Both the position numbers and the translations under genes were made by a program. A stretch of DNA of 64,000 bases, taken from the NCBI RefSeq assembly GCF_000830005.1, contig NZ_CP010407.1, forward strand, positions 1,455,001 through 1,519,000, written 5' to 3'. Positions 8,367-17,139 of this stretch are shown piece after piece; position 1 is the first letter of the stretch; the number at the start of each line of letters is the position of its first letter. Under the pieces are notes generated by a model. It was not told where the DNA came from. It ran no database searches and saw nothing but the letters and a program-made list of their open reading frames with translations. This DNA is from Streptomyces vietnamensis (GTDB taxonomy: Bacteria; Actinomycetota; Actinomycetes; Streptomycetales; Streptomycetaceae).

Positions 8367-8405
8367 GAGGGGCCCGCCGATCCGGTTCGGATCGGCAGGC
8401 CCCTC
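8367..8405. terminator. 17-bp bidirectional hairpin terminator
   Basis: Arms 8367-8383 and 8389-8405 pair over 17 positions with a single C/A mismatch and a 5-base loop. It lies between two convergent stop codons. Confidence 0.85.
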
Positions 8406-8417
8406 TCATGACGCGGT

Positions 8418-10391
8418 TCAGCCGCGGCGGTTGGCCGCCAGGGTCTCGTAGAAGTGGAGCAGGCCGAGGTCGTCGACCGAGCCGGCGTTGACGGCCTTGG
8501 CCAGGGGGGTGCCCTGGAGGAGGCGCTTGACCGGGACCTCGATGCGCTTGCCCGTGAGGGTGTGCGGGACGCCCGGGACCTCGATGATCTCGTCGGGGAC
8601 GTGACGCGGGGAGAGTTCGCTGCGGATCGTCCGCTTGATGCGGTCGATCAGCTCGTCGTCCAGGGTGACGCCCTCCACGAGGTGCACGAAGAGCGGCATC
8701 CAGTATCCGCCGTCCGGTTCCTCCAGGCCGATGACCAGGGACTCGCGGATCTCGGGGAGGCGCTCGACGGCCTCGTAGATATCGGCGCTCCCCATCCGGA
8801 CGCCCTGGCGGTTCAGGGTGGAGTCGGAGCGGCCGTGGATGACGACCGAGCCGTGGTCCGTGATCGTGATCCAGTCTCCGTGGCGCCAGACGCCCGGGAA
8901 CATCTCGAAGTAGCTGTCGCGGTAGCGGCTGCCGTCGGGGTCGTTCCAGAAGTGGATCGGCATGGACGGCATGGGGTTGGTGACGACGAGTTCGCCGACC
9001 TCGCCGATCAGGGGCTTCCCGGAGGGGTCCCAGGACTGGAGGTCGGTGCCGAGGCCCGCGGCCTGGAGCTCGCCGATGTGGACGGGCAGCGTGGGGACGG
9101 CGCCCGCGAAGCAGGAGCAGACGTCCGTGCCGCCGCTGACGGAGGCGATCCACAGGTTCTCGCGGACCTCGTCGTGGAGCCAGCGGAAGCCGTCGGGGGG
9201 CAGCGGGGAGCCGGTGGTGGCGACGCACTTCACGGCGGAGAGGTCGAAGTCCCGGCCGGGGTGGACGTCCGCCTTGGCGCAGGCCATCACGTACGCGGCG
9301 GAGGTGCCGTAGAGGGTGGCGCGGGTGCGTTCGGCGACCCGCCACTGGGCCGCGGTGTCGGGGTAGCCGGGGCTGCCGTCGTACAGGACGACGGTCGTAC
9401 CGGTGAGGAGGCCGGAGACGAGGAAGTTCCACATCATCCAGCCGGTGGAGGTGTACCAGAAGAACACGTCCTCGGGGCCGAGGTCGCAGTGCAGGCCCAG
9501 CTGCTTGACGTGCTCGACGAGGATGCCGCCCTGGGACTGGACGATCGCCTTCGGCAGGCCGGTCGTGCCGGAGGAGTACAGGACCCACAGCGGGTGCGAG
9601 AACGGCACCTGCTCGTAGACCGGCTCGACGTCGGCGGCGACCAGGTCGTCCCAGGCGAGGGTGCCTTCGGGGGCCGGGGTGCCGAGGAGCGGGATGTGGA
9701 CGACGGCGCGGAGGGTGGGGAGCTCGGCGCGCAGTTCGGCGACGGTGTCGCGGCGGTCGTGCTCCTTGCCGCCGTAGCGGTAGCCGTCGACGGTGAAGAG
9801 GACGACCGGCTCGACCTGCTGGAAGCGGTCGAGGACGCTGCGGGCGCCGAAGTCCGGGGCGCAGGAGGTCCACACGGCGCCGACCGCGGCGGTGGCGAGG
9901 AGCGCGACGACGGACTGCGGGACGTTGGGCAGGTAGCCGCTGACGCGGTCGCCGGGGTTCACGCCGAGGGCGCGCAGTTCGGCGGCGAGGGAACCGACCT
10001 GGCGGCGGAGCTCGCCCCAGGTGATCGGCGTCGGCTCATGTGTCTCGTCCACATGGAGCAGGGCCGTGTCATGGGGGCGCTCGTCGGCGGCGCGCAGGGC
10101 GTGCTCGGCGTAGTTGAGGGTGGCTCCGGGGAACCAGTCGGCGCCGGGCATGGAGCGGTCGCCGAGTACCCGCTCGTACGGGGTCGAGAAGCGGAGGTCG
10201 AACCACTCGACGACGGCCTGCCAGAAGGCTTCGAGTTCCTCGACCGACCAGCGGTGGAGCGCCGGGTACCCGCCCTCGGCGGGGGCGCCGTGGTGCTCGG
10301 CGGCCCAGGCCTGGAAGCGGGTGACGGCTGCCGTGGCGATGCGTTCCTCGTCCGGCTGCCAGAGGGGCTCGGTCGGCGCTGCTGATGTCAT
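8418..10391 (-). CDS. Acetoacetyl-CoA synthetase (acetoacetate-CoA ligase)
   Basis: A 657-residue AMP-forming acyl-CoA synthetase. The family P-loop YSSGTTGLPKAIVQSQGG lies near residue 270. Other features are TGSPLPPDGFRWL, GGTDVCSCF (typical of acetoacetyl-CoA and not of acetyl-CoA synthetases), the hinge HGRSDSTLNRQGVRMGS and the C-terminal catalytic-lysine segment TGKRIEVPVKRLL. The ACAS N-terminal cap ending in FSTPYERVLG and PGADWFPGATLNYAEH is present. It would activate acetoacetate in ketone-body, leucine or polyhydroxybutyrate metabolism. ATG 10391 is preceded by GGGAG; the longer open frame upstream has no ribosome site. Confidence 0.93.
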   Translation of the reverse strand: MTSAAPTEPLWQPDEERIATAAVTRFQAWAAEHHGAPAEGGYPALHRWSVEELEAFWQAVVEWFDLRFSTPYERVLGDRSMPGADWFPGATLNYAEHALRAADERPHDTALLHVDETHEPTPITWGELRRQVGSLAAELRALGVNPGDRVSGYLPNVPQSVVALLATAAVGAVWTSCAPDFGARSVLDRFQQVEPVVLFTVDGYRYGGKEHDRRDTVAELRAELPTLRAVVHIPLLGTPAPEGTLAWDDLVAADVEPVYEQVPFSHPLWVLYSSGTTGLPKAIVQSQGGILVEHVKQLGLHCDLGPEDVFFWYTSTGWMMWNFLVSGLLTGTTVVLYDGSPGYPDTAAQWRVAERTRATLYGTSAAYVMACAKADVHPGRDFDLSAVKCVATTGSPLPPDGFRWLHDEVRENLWIASVSGGTDVCSCFAGAVPTLPVHIGELQAAGLGTDLQSWDPSGKPLIGEVGELVVTNPMPSMPIHFWNDPDGSRYRDSYFEMFPGVWRHGDWITITDHGSVVIHGRSDSTLNRQGVRMGSADIYEAVERLPEIRESLVIGLEEPDGGYWMPLFVHLVEGVTLDDELIDRIKRTIRSELSPRHVPDEIIEVPGVPHTLTGKRIEVPVKRLLQGTPLAKAVNAGSVDDLGLLHFYETLAANRRG

Positions 10392-10606
10392 TTGGGGCTG
10401 CTCCCTGGCTGTACGCGGGTCTGCGTGTGTCCTGCGCACGTGCTGGGGTGTGCGCGTGACGCGGCTGACAGGACGATGCCATGTGATCGTCATTCGCACC
10501 AGGTCTGCCCGCCCATGGTCAGGCAGTTGAACATGTGCTCCCACCACGGGTGAACGGCAGCTGAACGGAGCCGGTTCGGCCTCCGGCGGATGGCAGGGTG
10601 AGCTGC

Positions 10607-13009
10607 ATGAACGGTCGGGAACTGGTGCGTTCGATGAAGGTGTTCGGTTCGGTGCAGGGTCTGCGGGCGGTGCGGTCGGCGTGGCGGCAGCGCCGTACGG
10701 ATGCGTGGGGGCTGCCGCCCCGGGGGGCGGAGCGGGCCAGGGTGCCGGGGCTCGCGGTGGAGGCGGAGGCGGCTCCGGGCGGGGGGACCGTCCGGTTCGC
10801 CCGGTCCTCGCTCCTGATCCGCGTGTCGTCGGGCGGGACGGTGTTCTGGGGGTGGGACGGGGCCGAACCGCTCCCCTCGTACGCCCTGGCCGGCGAGGCG
10901 CCCGACGCGGATCCGCGGGCCTCCCTCGAACCGGACACCGACGGCGGGTGGCGGATCGTGTCGGAACGGGTGACGGTGACGGTCTCCCGGCACGGAACGG
11001 TGGAGCTCCGGACTCCGGGCGGGGTGCTGCTCCGCCGGGACCTGCCGCCGCGCTGGTGGGAGCCGGTGGCGGGCCCGGAGGACGGCGCGGTGGCGGGTGA
11101 CGGCGCCGGGGCGGTCTCCCCGGGGGCCGCGCGCTGGGTGCAGCGCAGCGAGGTGCCGGCCGACGCCCGGTTCTTCGGGCTCGGCGGGCGGTCGGCGGGG
11201 CCGCGCCTGCGGGACGGCTCGTACCGGCTGTGGAACACCGACCCCAAGGGCGCTTTCGGCCCCGGGGACGATCCGCTCTACATCACCATGCCCGTCCAGT
11301 TCGTGGTCTCGGACGCCGGTACGCACCTGGCGTTCCACGACAACTCCTGGGACGGCCGGGTCACCCTGGCCGAGGGCGAGGAGGGGGCCGGGTCCGGGCA
11401 CGACCGGCCGGGCACCAGTGAGGTGCGGATGACGGGCGGGCCGCTGCGCTGCTGGGTGGTCGTCGGCACCCCCGCGCGCGTGCTGCACGGCTGGGCGGCG
11501 CTGACGGGCGCGCCGGCGCTGCCGCCGTCCTGGGCGCTCGGGCCGCAGCACGCGCGCTGGGGCTTCGGCAGCGCGCGCGAGGTGCGGCGGGTGGTGGCCG
11601 GGTACCGGGAGCGTGGGCTGCCGCTGTCCGCCGTCCACCTGGACATCGACCACTACGACGGGCACCGGGTGTTCACGGTCGACCGGGAGCGGTTCCCCGA
11701 TCTGCCGGGGCTCGCGGAGGAGCTGCGGGAGCAGGGCGTGCGCCTGGTGTCGATCGTGGACCCGGCGGTGAAGGCGGAACCGGGCGACCCGGTGTACGAC
11801 GGCGGGTCGGCGGTCGACGCCTTCGTCAAGGACGCGCGGGGGCAGGAGGTGCGCGGGGTGGTGTGGCCCGGCGAGTGCGCCTACCCGGACTTCACCGATC
11901 CGGCGGTACGGGAGTGGTGGGGCGGCCTGTACGAGGAGCGGCTGCGGCAGGGCTTCGCCGGGGTGTGGCACGACATGAACGAGCCGGTGTCCTTCGTCCC
12001 CTTCGGCGACCCGACGCTGCCGCGTTCGGCGCGGCACGCGCTCGAGGGCCGGGGCGGCGACCACCGGGAGGCGCACAACGTGTACGGGCTCGCGATGGCC
12101 CGGGCCGGGTACGAGGGGCTGCGCCGGCTGCGGCCGGACGAGCGGCCGTTCCTGTTCTCGCGCTCCGGCTGGGCGGGGATGCAGCGGTACGGGGGCACCT
12201 GGTCCGGCGACGTGTCGACGGGGTGGCCGGGGCTGCGGGCCTCGCTCTCCCTGGTCCTGGGCCTGGGGCTGTGCGGGGTGCCCTATTCGGGTCCTGACGT
12301 GGGCGGTTTCGACGGCAGTCCGTCGCCGGAGCTGTTCCTGCGCTGGTACCAGCTGGGCGCGTGGCTCCCCCTCTTCCGTACGCACGCGGCGATCGACGCG
12401 GGGCGGCGCGAGCCCTGGGAGTTCGGGCCCGAGGTCCTGGAGCACGCGCGCGTGGCGCTGGCCGAACGGGAGCGGCTGCGGCCGTACTTCACGACCCTTG
12501 CCCGGCTGGCCCGGATGACGGGCGCGCCGTATGTGCGTCCGGTGTGGTGGGGGACGCCCGAGGACCGGGTGCTGCGCGACTGCGAGGACGCGTTCCTCCT
12601 CGGCGACGCGCTGCTCGTGGCCCCGGTCCTGACGCGGGGCGCGGACCGCCGGGCGGTACGGCTGCCGCGCGGGCGCTGGTACGACACGGCGACGGGGCGG
12701 GCGTACGAGGGTCCGGGGCAGGTCCTGCTCGACGCGCCGCTCTCCCGGGTGCCGGTCCTGGCCCGGGCGGGGGCCGTGCTCCCCGTGCGGGGCGAGGGGG
12801 ACGACCTGGTCCTGGAGGTGTGGGCGCCGGCCGCGGGGCGGACCGGTGGCGGGCTCGTGGTGCGGGACACCGGGGACGGCTGGGAGTCGGCCGCGATCGA
12901 GCGGTACCAGTCGCGGCTCGTGGACGGCCGGGTGGTGGTGGAGCGCGTCACGGACGACGGGGTGGAGGAGGCGGGGCTGCCGGTGGTGGTGCGGGGCGGT
13001 CACCCGTAG
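10607..13009 (+). CDS. Glycoside hydrolase family 31 (alpha-glucosidase/alpha-xylosidase type)
   Basis: 800 residues, with no signal peptide, so probably intracellular. The order is an N-terminal beta-sandwich, a (beta/alpha)8 barrel and C-terminal beta domains. Catalytic nucleophile D456 lies in WHDMNEPVSF and general acid D535 in WSGDVSTGW. Barrel motifs HLDIDHYDGHRVFT, LFSRSGWAGMQRYGG and YSGPDVGGFDG are clear. The exact alpha-linked substrate cannot be read. ATG 10607 is preferred over GTG 10598 because GGGTGAG lies 5 bases before it. The 3' end overlaps the convergent NUDIX gene by 10 bases. Confidence 0.92.
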   Translation: MNGRELVRSMKVFGSVQGLRAVRSAWRQRRTDAWGLPPRGAERARVPGLAVEAEAAPGGGTVRFARSSLLIRVSSGGTVFWGWDGAEPLPSYALAGEAPDADPRASLEPDTDGGWRIVSERVTVTVSRHGTVELRTPGGVLLRRDLPPRWWEPVAGPEDGAVAGDGAGAVSPGAARWVQRSEVPADARFFGLGGRSAGPRLRDGSYRLWNTDPKGAFGPGDDPLYITMPVQFVVSDAGTHLAFHDNSWDGRVTLAEGEEGAGSGHDRPGTSEVRMTGGPLRCWVVVGTPARVLHGWAALTGAPALPPSWALGPQHARWGFGSAREVRRVVAGYRERGLPLSAVHLDIDHYDGHRVFTVDRERFPDLPGLAEELREQGVRLVSIVDPAVKAEPGDPVYDGGSAVDAFVKDARGQEVRGVVWPGECAYPDFTDPAVREWWGGLYEERLRQGFAGVWHDMNEPVSFVPFGDPTLPRSARHALEGRGGDHREAHNVYGLAMARAGYEGLRRLRPDERPFLFSRSGWAGMQRYGGTWSGDVSTGWPGLRASLSLVLGLGLCGVPYSGPDVGGFDGSPSPELFLRWYQLGAWLPLFRTHAAIDAGRREPWEFGPEVLEHARVALAERERLRPYFTTLARLARMTGAPYVRPVWWGTPEDRVLRDCEDAFLLGDALLVAPVLTRGADRRAVRLPRGRWYDTATGRAYEGPGQVLLDAPLSRVPVLARAGAVLPVRGEGDDLVLEVWAPAAGRTGGGLVVRDTGDGWESAAIERYQSRLVDGRVVVERVTDDGVEEAGLPVVVRGGHP

Positions 13010-13500
13010 GCGCCGCCGAACCACTTCCGTACCGCCTCCGTGTGGAGCGGGAAGGCCAGTTCCGCCGGTGCCTTGAGGACGTGGTGGCCGCTCGTCTCGT
13101 CCGTCGGGGCCGACGGCGGGAGTTCTGCGGCAGGGCGGGCCGGCAGGAGGCCGAAGAGGAGGAGGTGGCCGGCCGGGGAGCTCAGCGCGTCGGCGAGGCG
13201 GACCTCCTCGGCCGAGGCCGGGATGCCGGTCTCCTCGCGGAGTTCGCGGGCGACGGCGGCGCGCCAGTCCTCGCCGTGGTCGATGAAGCCGCCGGGCAGG
13301 GCCACTCCGCCCCGCGCGGGTTCGATGGTGCGGGTGATGACGAGGAGGCCCGTCCCCGTCACAGCGGTGACGGGGAGGAGGGCGACGGCGACGGGCAGCG
13401 GGTTGCGGTAGGCGGTGTGGCCGCAGGCCGGGCAGGTGCGGGGCCAGCCGGCGTCGGCCGGGTAGGCGGCGCCGCAGGAGGAGCAGTGGGAGTCCTTCAC
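13000..13500 (-). CDS. NUDIX hydrolase with N-terminal zinc ribbon
   Basis: 166 residues. It opens with a four-cysteine ribbon (HCSSCG ... TCPACGHTAY) and then a complete NUDIX box: GFIDHGE, seven residues, RELREETGI. Ribbon-carrying members include NudC-like NADH pyrophosphatases, but this protein is shorter, so the substrate is open. GTG 13500 directly precedes the ribbon. No ribosome site is visible and a TACGGT hexamer ends 6 bases before the GTG, so it may be leaderless. The tail overlaps the end of the GH31 gene. Confidence 0.85.
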   Translation of the reverse strand: MKDSHCSSCGAAYPADAGWPRTCPACGHTAYRNPLPVAVALLPVTAVTGTGLLVITRTIEPARGGVALPGGFIDHGEDWRAAVARELREETGIPASAEEVRLADALSSPAGHLLLFGLLPARPAAELPPSAPTDETSGHHVLKAPAELAFPLHTEAVRKWFGGAYG

Positions 13501-13558
13501 GGCCCGACCGTATGCGATCACCCTTTCCCGGCGCTGCCGGAACTGGTAGACGGTGCGC

Positions 13559-14380
13559 ATGACTGGACTCGCAACCGCCCTCCGTACCCTCGCCGTCACG
13601 GCCGCGGCCGGGCTGCTCGCCGTCACCGGCGCCGTCGCCGCGCCCGCTCCCCCGGCCTCGGCCGCGCCGGAGCCCAAGGCGCCGCGGGAGTTCGTGGCCC
13701 TGAGCTCCGTGGACCCGACGATCCTCCAGGAGATGCGCTACACGACCGAGCACAACTTCGTCGGCGAGCCGGTGGACGGCTACCGGCAGCCGCTGTGCAT
13801 CCTGACCCGCCCCGCGGCCGAGGCGCTGCACCGCGCGCAGGTCCGGCTGCTCGCCCGCGGGTACACGCTGAAGGTGTACGACTGCTACCGGCCGCAGCGG
13901 GCCGTGGACCACTTCGTGCGCTGGGCGAAGGACCTGGAGGACGAGCGGATGAAGAAGGAGTTCTATCCGCTCGTCGACAAGTCGAGGCTGTTCGCGGACG
14001 GTTACATCGCGGAGAAGTCGGGGCACAGCCGGGGTTCGACGGTGGATCTGACGATCGTGCGGCTTCCGGCGGTGCCCACGCGCGCGTACGTACCGGGTGA
14101 GGAGCTGGTGGACTGCTCCGCGCCGCAGGAGGAGCGCTTTCCGGACAATTCCGTGGACATGGGCACCGGCTTCGACTGCTTCGACACCCTCTCGCACACC
14201 GACGATCCGCGGATCGGGGGCGAGCAGCGGGCCAACCGCGATCTGCTGAGGGGAGCGCTCGGCAAGCAGGGCTTCGTGAACCTGCCCGAGGAGTGGTGGC
14301 ACTTCACGTTCAAGCCCGAGCCGTTCCCGGCCACCTTCTTCGACTTCCCGGTGGCGCGGAGGTCGGTGGCCGGGCACTGA
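13559..14380 (+). CDS. Secreted D-Ala-D-Ala dipeptidase, VanX/M15D family
   Basis: 273 residues. The N-terminus is a signal peptide (basic start, LAVTAAAGLLAVTGAVAA, cleavage near ASA-A). All VanX metal and catalytic residues are present with the right spacing: H156 and D163 in SGHSRGSTVD, and E245 and H248 in EEWWHF. QEMRYTTEHNFVGEPVDGY and YDCYRPQRAV are family motifs. Outside the cell it would cleave D-Ala-D-Ala in wall turnover; no vanHA genes are adjacent, so a glycopeptide-resistance role is not indicated. GTG 13553 is an alternative start two codons upstream. Confidence 0.93.
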   Translation: MTGLATALRTLAVTAAAGLLAVTGAVAAPAPPASAAPEPKAPREFVALSSVDPTILQEMRYTTEHNFVGEPVDGYRQPLCILTRPAAEALHRAQVRLLARGYTLKVYDCYRPQRAVDHFVRWAKDLEDERMKKEFYPLVDKSRLFADGYIAEKSGHSRGSTVDLTIVRLPAVPTRAYVPGEELVDCSAPQEERFPDNSVDMGTGFDCFDTLSHTDDPRIGGEQRANRDLLRGALGKQGFVNLPEEWWHFTFKPEPFPATFFDFPVARRSVAGH

Positions 14381-14421
14381 GGCACCGGGCCCTTCTCAGT
14401 ACCGGCCTCCCATGACACACT

Positions 14422-14438
14422 TCTGACGCTTCGTCAGA
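14422..14438. promoter_or_regulatory. Palindromic operator TCTGACG-CTT-CGTCAGA
   Basis: A perfect 7-bp inverted repeat with a 3-base centre ends 15 bases before the start of the DUF35 gene and just upstream of its ribosome site. The core CTGACG-N3-CGTCAG recurs at 57818-57832. The shape fits a TetR-family dimer site; the regulator is not in this window. Confidence 0.6.
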
Positions 14439-14453
14439 TCACGGGAGGTCCCG

Positions 14454-14927
14454 ATGGCACGGACGCGCAGACCGGTGGTGGCCGGGTGGTTCACCGACGA
14501 CACCGTGCCGGAGGCGGAGTTCCGGCTGCTCGGCACCCGCTGCACGGCCTGCGCGTCGGTCTTCTTCCCCCGCGAGGACGACTGGTGCCGCAACCCCGGC
14601 TGCCCGGGCGGCGGCGAGCTGGCCGAGGTCCCGCTCTCGCCGCGCAGCCGGGTCTGGTCGTACACCGACGGCCGGTACCGTCCGCCCGCCCCGTACGTCT
14701 CCGACCCGGACGCGCCCTGGGAGCCGTACACCCTGGTCGCCGTCGAGCTCGCGGCCGAGGCGATGGTGGTGCTCGGGCAGGCGGCGCCCGGCGTGACGAC
14801 GGCCGACCTCGCCGTCGGGACGGAGGTCGAGGTGGTGCCGGGGGTCCTGAACGAGGACGAGGAACACGTCTGGACCACCTGGAACTGGCGGCCGGTCACC
14901 ACGGCGGATCGGGAGGAGCGGTCGTGA
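14454..14927 (+). CDS. DUF35 OB-fold protein with rubredoxin-like zinc ribbon
   Basis: 157 residues. The zinc knuckle is RCTACASVFFPREDDWCRNPGC, read here as C-x2-C ... C-x3-C, followed by the OB-fold (SRVWSYTDGRYRPPAPYVSD). DUF35 proteins are the acyl-CoA-binding partners of thiolase-fold enzymes, for example ChsH2 and the Ltp2 aldolase partner in steroid side-chain breakdown. Here it is coupled by a GTGA overlap at 14924 to exactly such a gene, so the two should form a complex. GGGAGGT precedes the ATG. Confidence 0.9.
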   Translation: MARTRRPVVAGWFTDDTVPEAEFRLLGTRCTACASVFFPREDDWCRNPGCPGGGELAEVPLSPRSRVWSYTDGRYRPPAPYVSDPDAPWEPYTLVAVELAAEAMVVLGQAAPGVTTADLAVGTEVEVVPGVLNEDEEHVWTTWNWRPVTTADREERS

Positions 14928-16111
14928 ACGACATCGCCGTGCTCGGGGCCGGGATGCATCCCTGGGGCAAATGGGGACGGAGCTTCGTCTCGTACGGGAC
15001 GGCCGCCGCCCGCGCCGCGCTCGCCGACGCCGGTCTTGAGTGGTCCGACGTCGGCTCGGTCGTCGGCGCCGACACCATGCGGTGCGGATACCCGGGGTAC
15101 GTGGCGGGGGCGACCTTCGCCCAGGCCCTCGGCTGGCAGGGGGCGCGGGTCACCAGCGTGTACGCCGCCTGCGCCTCGGGCGCCCAGGCCATCGGGACCG
15201 CCCGGGCCCAGATCCTGGCGGGTCTCGCGGACGTGGTCCTGGTCGTCGGCGCGGACTCGACGCCGAAGGGCTTCCTCGCCCCGGCCGGCGGCGAGCGGCC
15301 CGGCGACCCGGACTGGCTGCGGTTCCGGGTGCTCGGGGCGACCAACCCGGCGTACTTCGCGCTCTACGCGCGCCGCAGGATGGCGCTGTACGGCGACACG
15401 GCCGAGGACTTCGCCCGGGTGAAGGTGAAGAACGCGGCGGCCGGCGCGCTCAATCCGCTGGCCCGCTACCGCGCGCGCGTGACGGCCGAAGAAGTCGCGG
15501 CCTCCGCCGTCGTCGCCGACCCGCTGCGGCTCCTCGACATCTGCGCCACCTCGGACGGGGGCGCCGCGCTCGTGCTGTCCAGCATGGAGTTCGCGCGCCG
15601 GCACGGGCACCCCGACCCGGTCCGGGTCCGGGCGGTCTCCACCGTCTCCCCCACGTACCCCAAGGCGGTGCTCGACCTCCCCGACATCGCGACCGACTCG
15701 GCGGCGGCCGTCTCCCCCGCCCCGCACGCCTTCCGCGCCTCGATCGCCCGCGCCGCCTACGAGGAGGCGGGGCTCGGGCCCGAGGACCTGTCCCTGGCGG
15801 AGGTGTACGACCTGTCCACCGCCCTGGAACTGGAGTGGTACGAGGACATCGGGCTCTGCGCGCCGGGCGAGGGCGCCAAGCTGCTGCGGGAGGGCGTGAC
15901 GGCCCTCGGCGGACGCCTTCCGGTCAACACCAGCGGCGGCCTCGGCTCCTTCGGGGAGGCGGTGCCCGCCCAGGCGATCGCCCAGGTCTGCGAGCTGACC
16001 TGGCAGCTGCGCGGGACGGCGGGCGACCGACAGGTGCAGGGCGCGCGGGTCGGGATCACCGCGAACCAGGGCCTGTTCGGGCACGGTTCGGCGGTGGTGG
16101 CGGTGCGCTGA
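14924..16111 (+). CDS. Thiolase-fold lipid-transfer (SCP-x/Ltp2-like) enzyme
   Basis: 395 residues with a complete thiolase fold. The N-terminal cysteine sits in YAACASGAQAIG. The usual C-terminal GHPxGATG histidine motif is replaced by NTSGGLGSFGEAVPA, and the last strand reads ITANQGLFGHGSAVV. Loss of that histidine argues against normal beta-ketothiolase chemistry and for a retro-aldolase like Ltp2, which also works with a DUF35 partner. The substrate is probably a branched or sterol side-chain acyl-CoA (inference). Translation starts within the stop codon of the DUF35 gene. Confidence 0.85.
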   Translation: MNDIAVLGAGMHPWGKWGRSFVSYGTAAARAALADAGLEWSDVGSVVGADTMRCGYPGYVAGATFAQALGWQGARVTSVYAACASGAQAIGTARAQILAGLADVVLVVGADSTPKGFLAPAGGERPGDPDWLRFRVLGATNPAYFALYARRRMALYGDTAEDFARVKVKNAAAGALNPLARYRARVTAEEVAASAVVADPLRLLDICATSDGGAALVLSSMEFARRHGHPDPVRVRAVSTVSPTYPKAVLDLPDIATDSAAAVSPAPHAFRASIARAAYEEAGLGPEDLSLAEVYDLSTALELEWYEDIGLCAPGEGAKLLREGVTALGGRLPVNTSGGLGSFGEAVPAQAIAQVCELTWQLRGTAGDRQVQGARVGITANQGLFGHGSAVVAVR

Positions 16112-16123
16112 CCGCCCGTGCGG

Positions 16124-16723
16124 TCACGTGGCGACCGGGCTCCGGTCCGCGAGGACGAGAGCGTGCTGCACGACCGCCACGAGCACGTTCTTCACGGACT
16201 CGCGGTCCCGGGCGTCACACATCAGCAGCTCCACCTCGGGGTCCAGGTCGAGCGCGCCGCGCACGCTCTCCGCCGGGAACCGCTGGGCGCCCTCGAAGCA
16301 GTTGACGGCCACCGTGAACGGGATGCCGCGCCGCTCGAAGTAGTCGATGGCGGCGAAGCTGTCCTCCAGGCGGCGGGTGTCCGCGAGGACGATGGCGCCC
16401 AGGGCCCCCTGGGCCAGCTCGTCCCAGAGGAACCAGAAGCGGTCCTGCCCCGGGGTGCCGAAGAGGTACAGGACGAGGTCCTCGCGCAGCGTGATCCGGC
16501 CGAAGTCCATGGCGACCGTGGTGGTCGTCTTGGTCTCGACGCCGTGCAGGTCGTCGACGGGCCGCCCCGCCTCGCTGAGGATCTCCTCGGTCCGCAGGGG
16601 CCTGATCTCGCTGACCGAGCCCACCAGCGTCGTCTTGCCGACCCCGAACCCGCCCGCGACGAGGATCTTCAGGGTCACCGGCTCGACGTACGGCTTGGTG
16701 CGGCTAGAGCGCCCGAAGGCCAT
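16124..16723 (-). CDS. cvnD: Conservon GTP-binding protein CvnD
   Basis: 199 residues, a small Ras-like GTPase. The P-loop is G24-G-F-G-V-G29-K30-T31. Further motifs are TTTTVAMDFGRI (switch I region), LFGTPGQDRF (DxxG replaced by TPGQ, typical for this family) and VAVNCFEG in place of NKxD. In the conservon it works with CvnA-C at the membrane as a G-protein-like module. The gene overlaps cvnC by 20 bases. No cytochrome P450 (cvnE) follows. Confidence 0.93.
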   Translation of the reverse strand: MAFGRSSRTKPYVEPVTLKILVAGGFGVGKTTLVGSVSEIRPLRTEEILSEAGRPVDDLHGVETKTTTTVAMDFGRITLREDLVLYLFGTPGQDRFWFLWDELAQGALGAIVLADTRRLEDSFAAIDYFERRGIPFTVAVNCFEGAQRFPAESVRGALDLDPEVELLMCDARDRESVKNVLVAVVQHALVLADRSPVAT

Positions 16724-17129
16724 TGATCACCTCGCGAAGGATGCTCACGTCCGGCAGCTCGGCCGGCGGAACGGGGCGGGTCACATGGACGAGTTCGTCC
16801 TCGACGAGATCGCCGACGAGCACCCGGACCACCCCGACGGGGAGGTCGAGTCCGGCGGCGAGCTCGGCGATCGACTGGGGCTGCTCGGAGCAGCGTTCGA
16901 CGATCTCCACGTGTTCCGGGGAGAGCGTCTGGTCCCGGCCGGGGTCGTCGGCGGCAGGCTCGGGAACGACCAGCGCGATCAGGTCGAGCCGGTGGCGGGT
17001 GGCGGCACTGGTCCGGCCGCGGGTCATCGCGTACGGACGGACCACCGGCCCGGCCTCGTCGTCGAACCAGTGGTGGTGGCCGGGGGGCTGGCCCCTCTTC
17101 CGCTGGTTCTGCTCGGCTTCGTCACTCAT
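16704..17129 (-). CDS. cvnC: Conservon DUF742 protein CvnC
   Basis: 141 residues. The DUF742 core contains RPYAMTRGRTSA, LIALV, LSPEHVEIVERC, SIAELAAGLDLPVGVVRVLVGDL and the family C-terminal signature LREVINGLRAL. The central part reads like a winged helix, but the protein acts as a member of the conservon complex. It lies 10 bases after cvnB and overlaps cvnD. Confidence 0.94.
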   Translation of the reverse strand: MSDEAEQNQRKRGQPPGHHHWFDDEAGPVVRPYAMTRGRTSAATRHRLDLIALVVPEPAADDPGRDQTLSPEHVEIVERCSEQPQSIAELAAGLDLPVGVVRVLVGDLVEDELVHVTRPVPPAELPDVSILREVINGLRAL

Positions 17130-17139
17130 GCCGTCCCAC

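Noticed and set aside
10490..14377. Minus-strand frame of 1295 codons antisense to the GH31 and VanX genes
   Set aside because: Composition is typical of an antisense shadow; both plus-strand genes have intact catalytic motifs.
13559..14380. Glycopeptide-resistance cluster around the VanX-like gene
   Set aside because: No vanH, vanA or vanRS genes adjacent and the protein is exported; a wall-turnover role is more likely.
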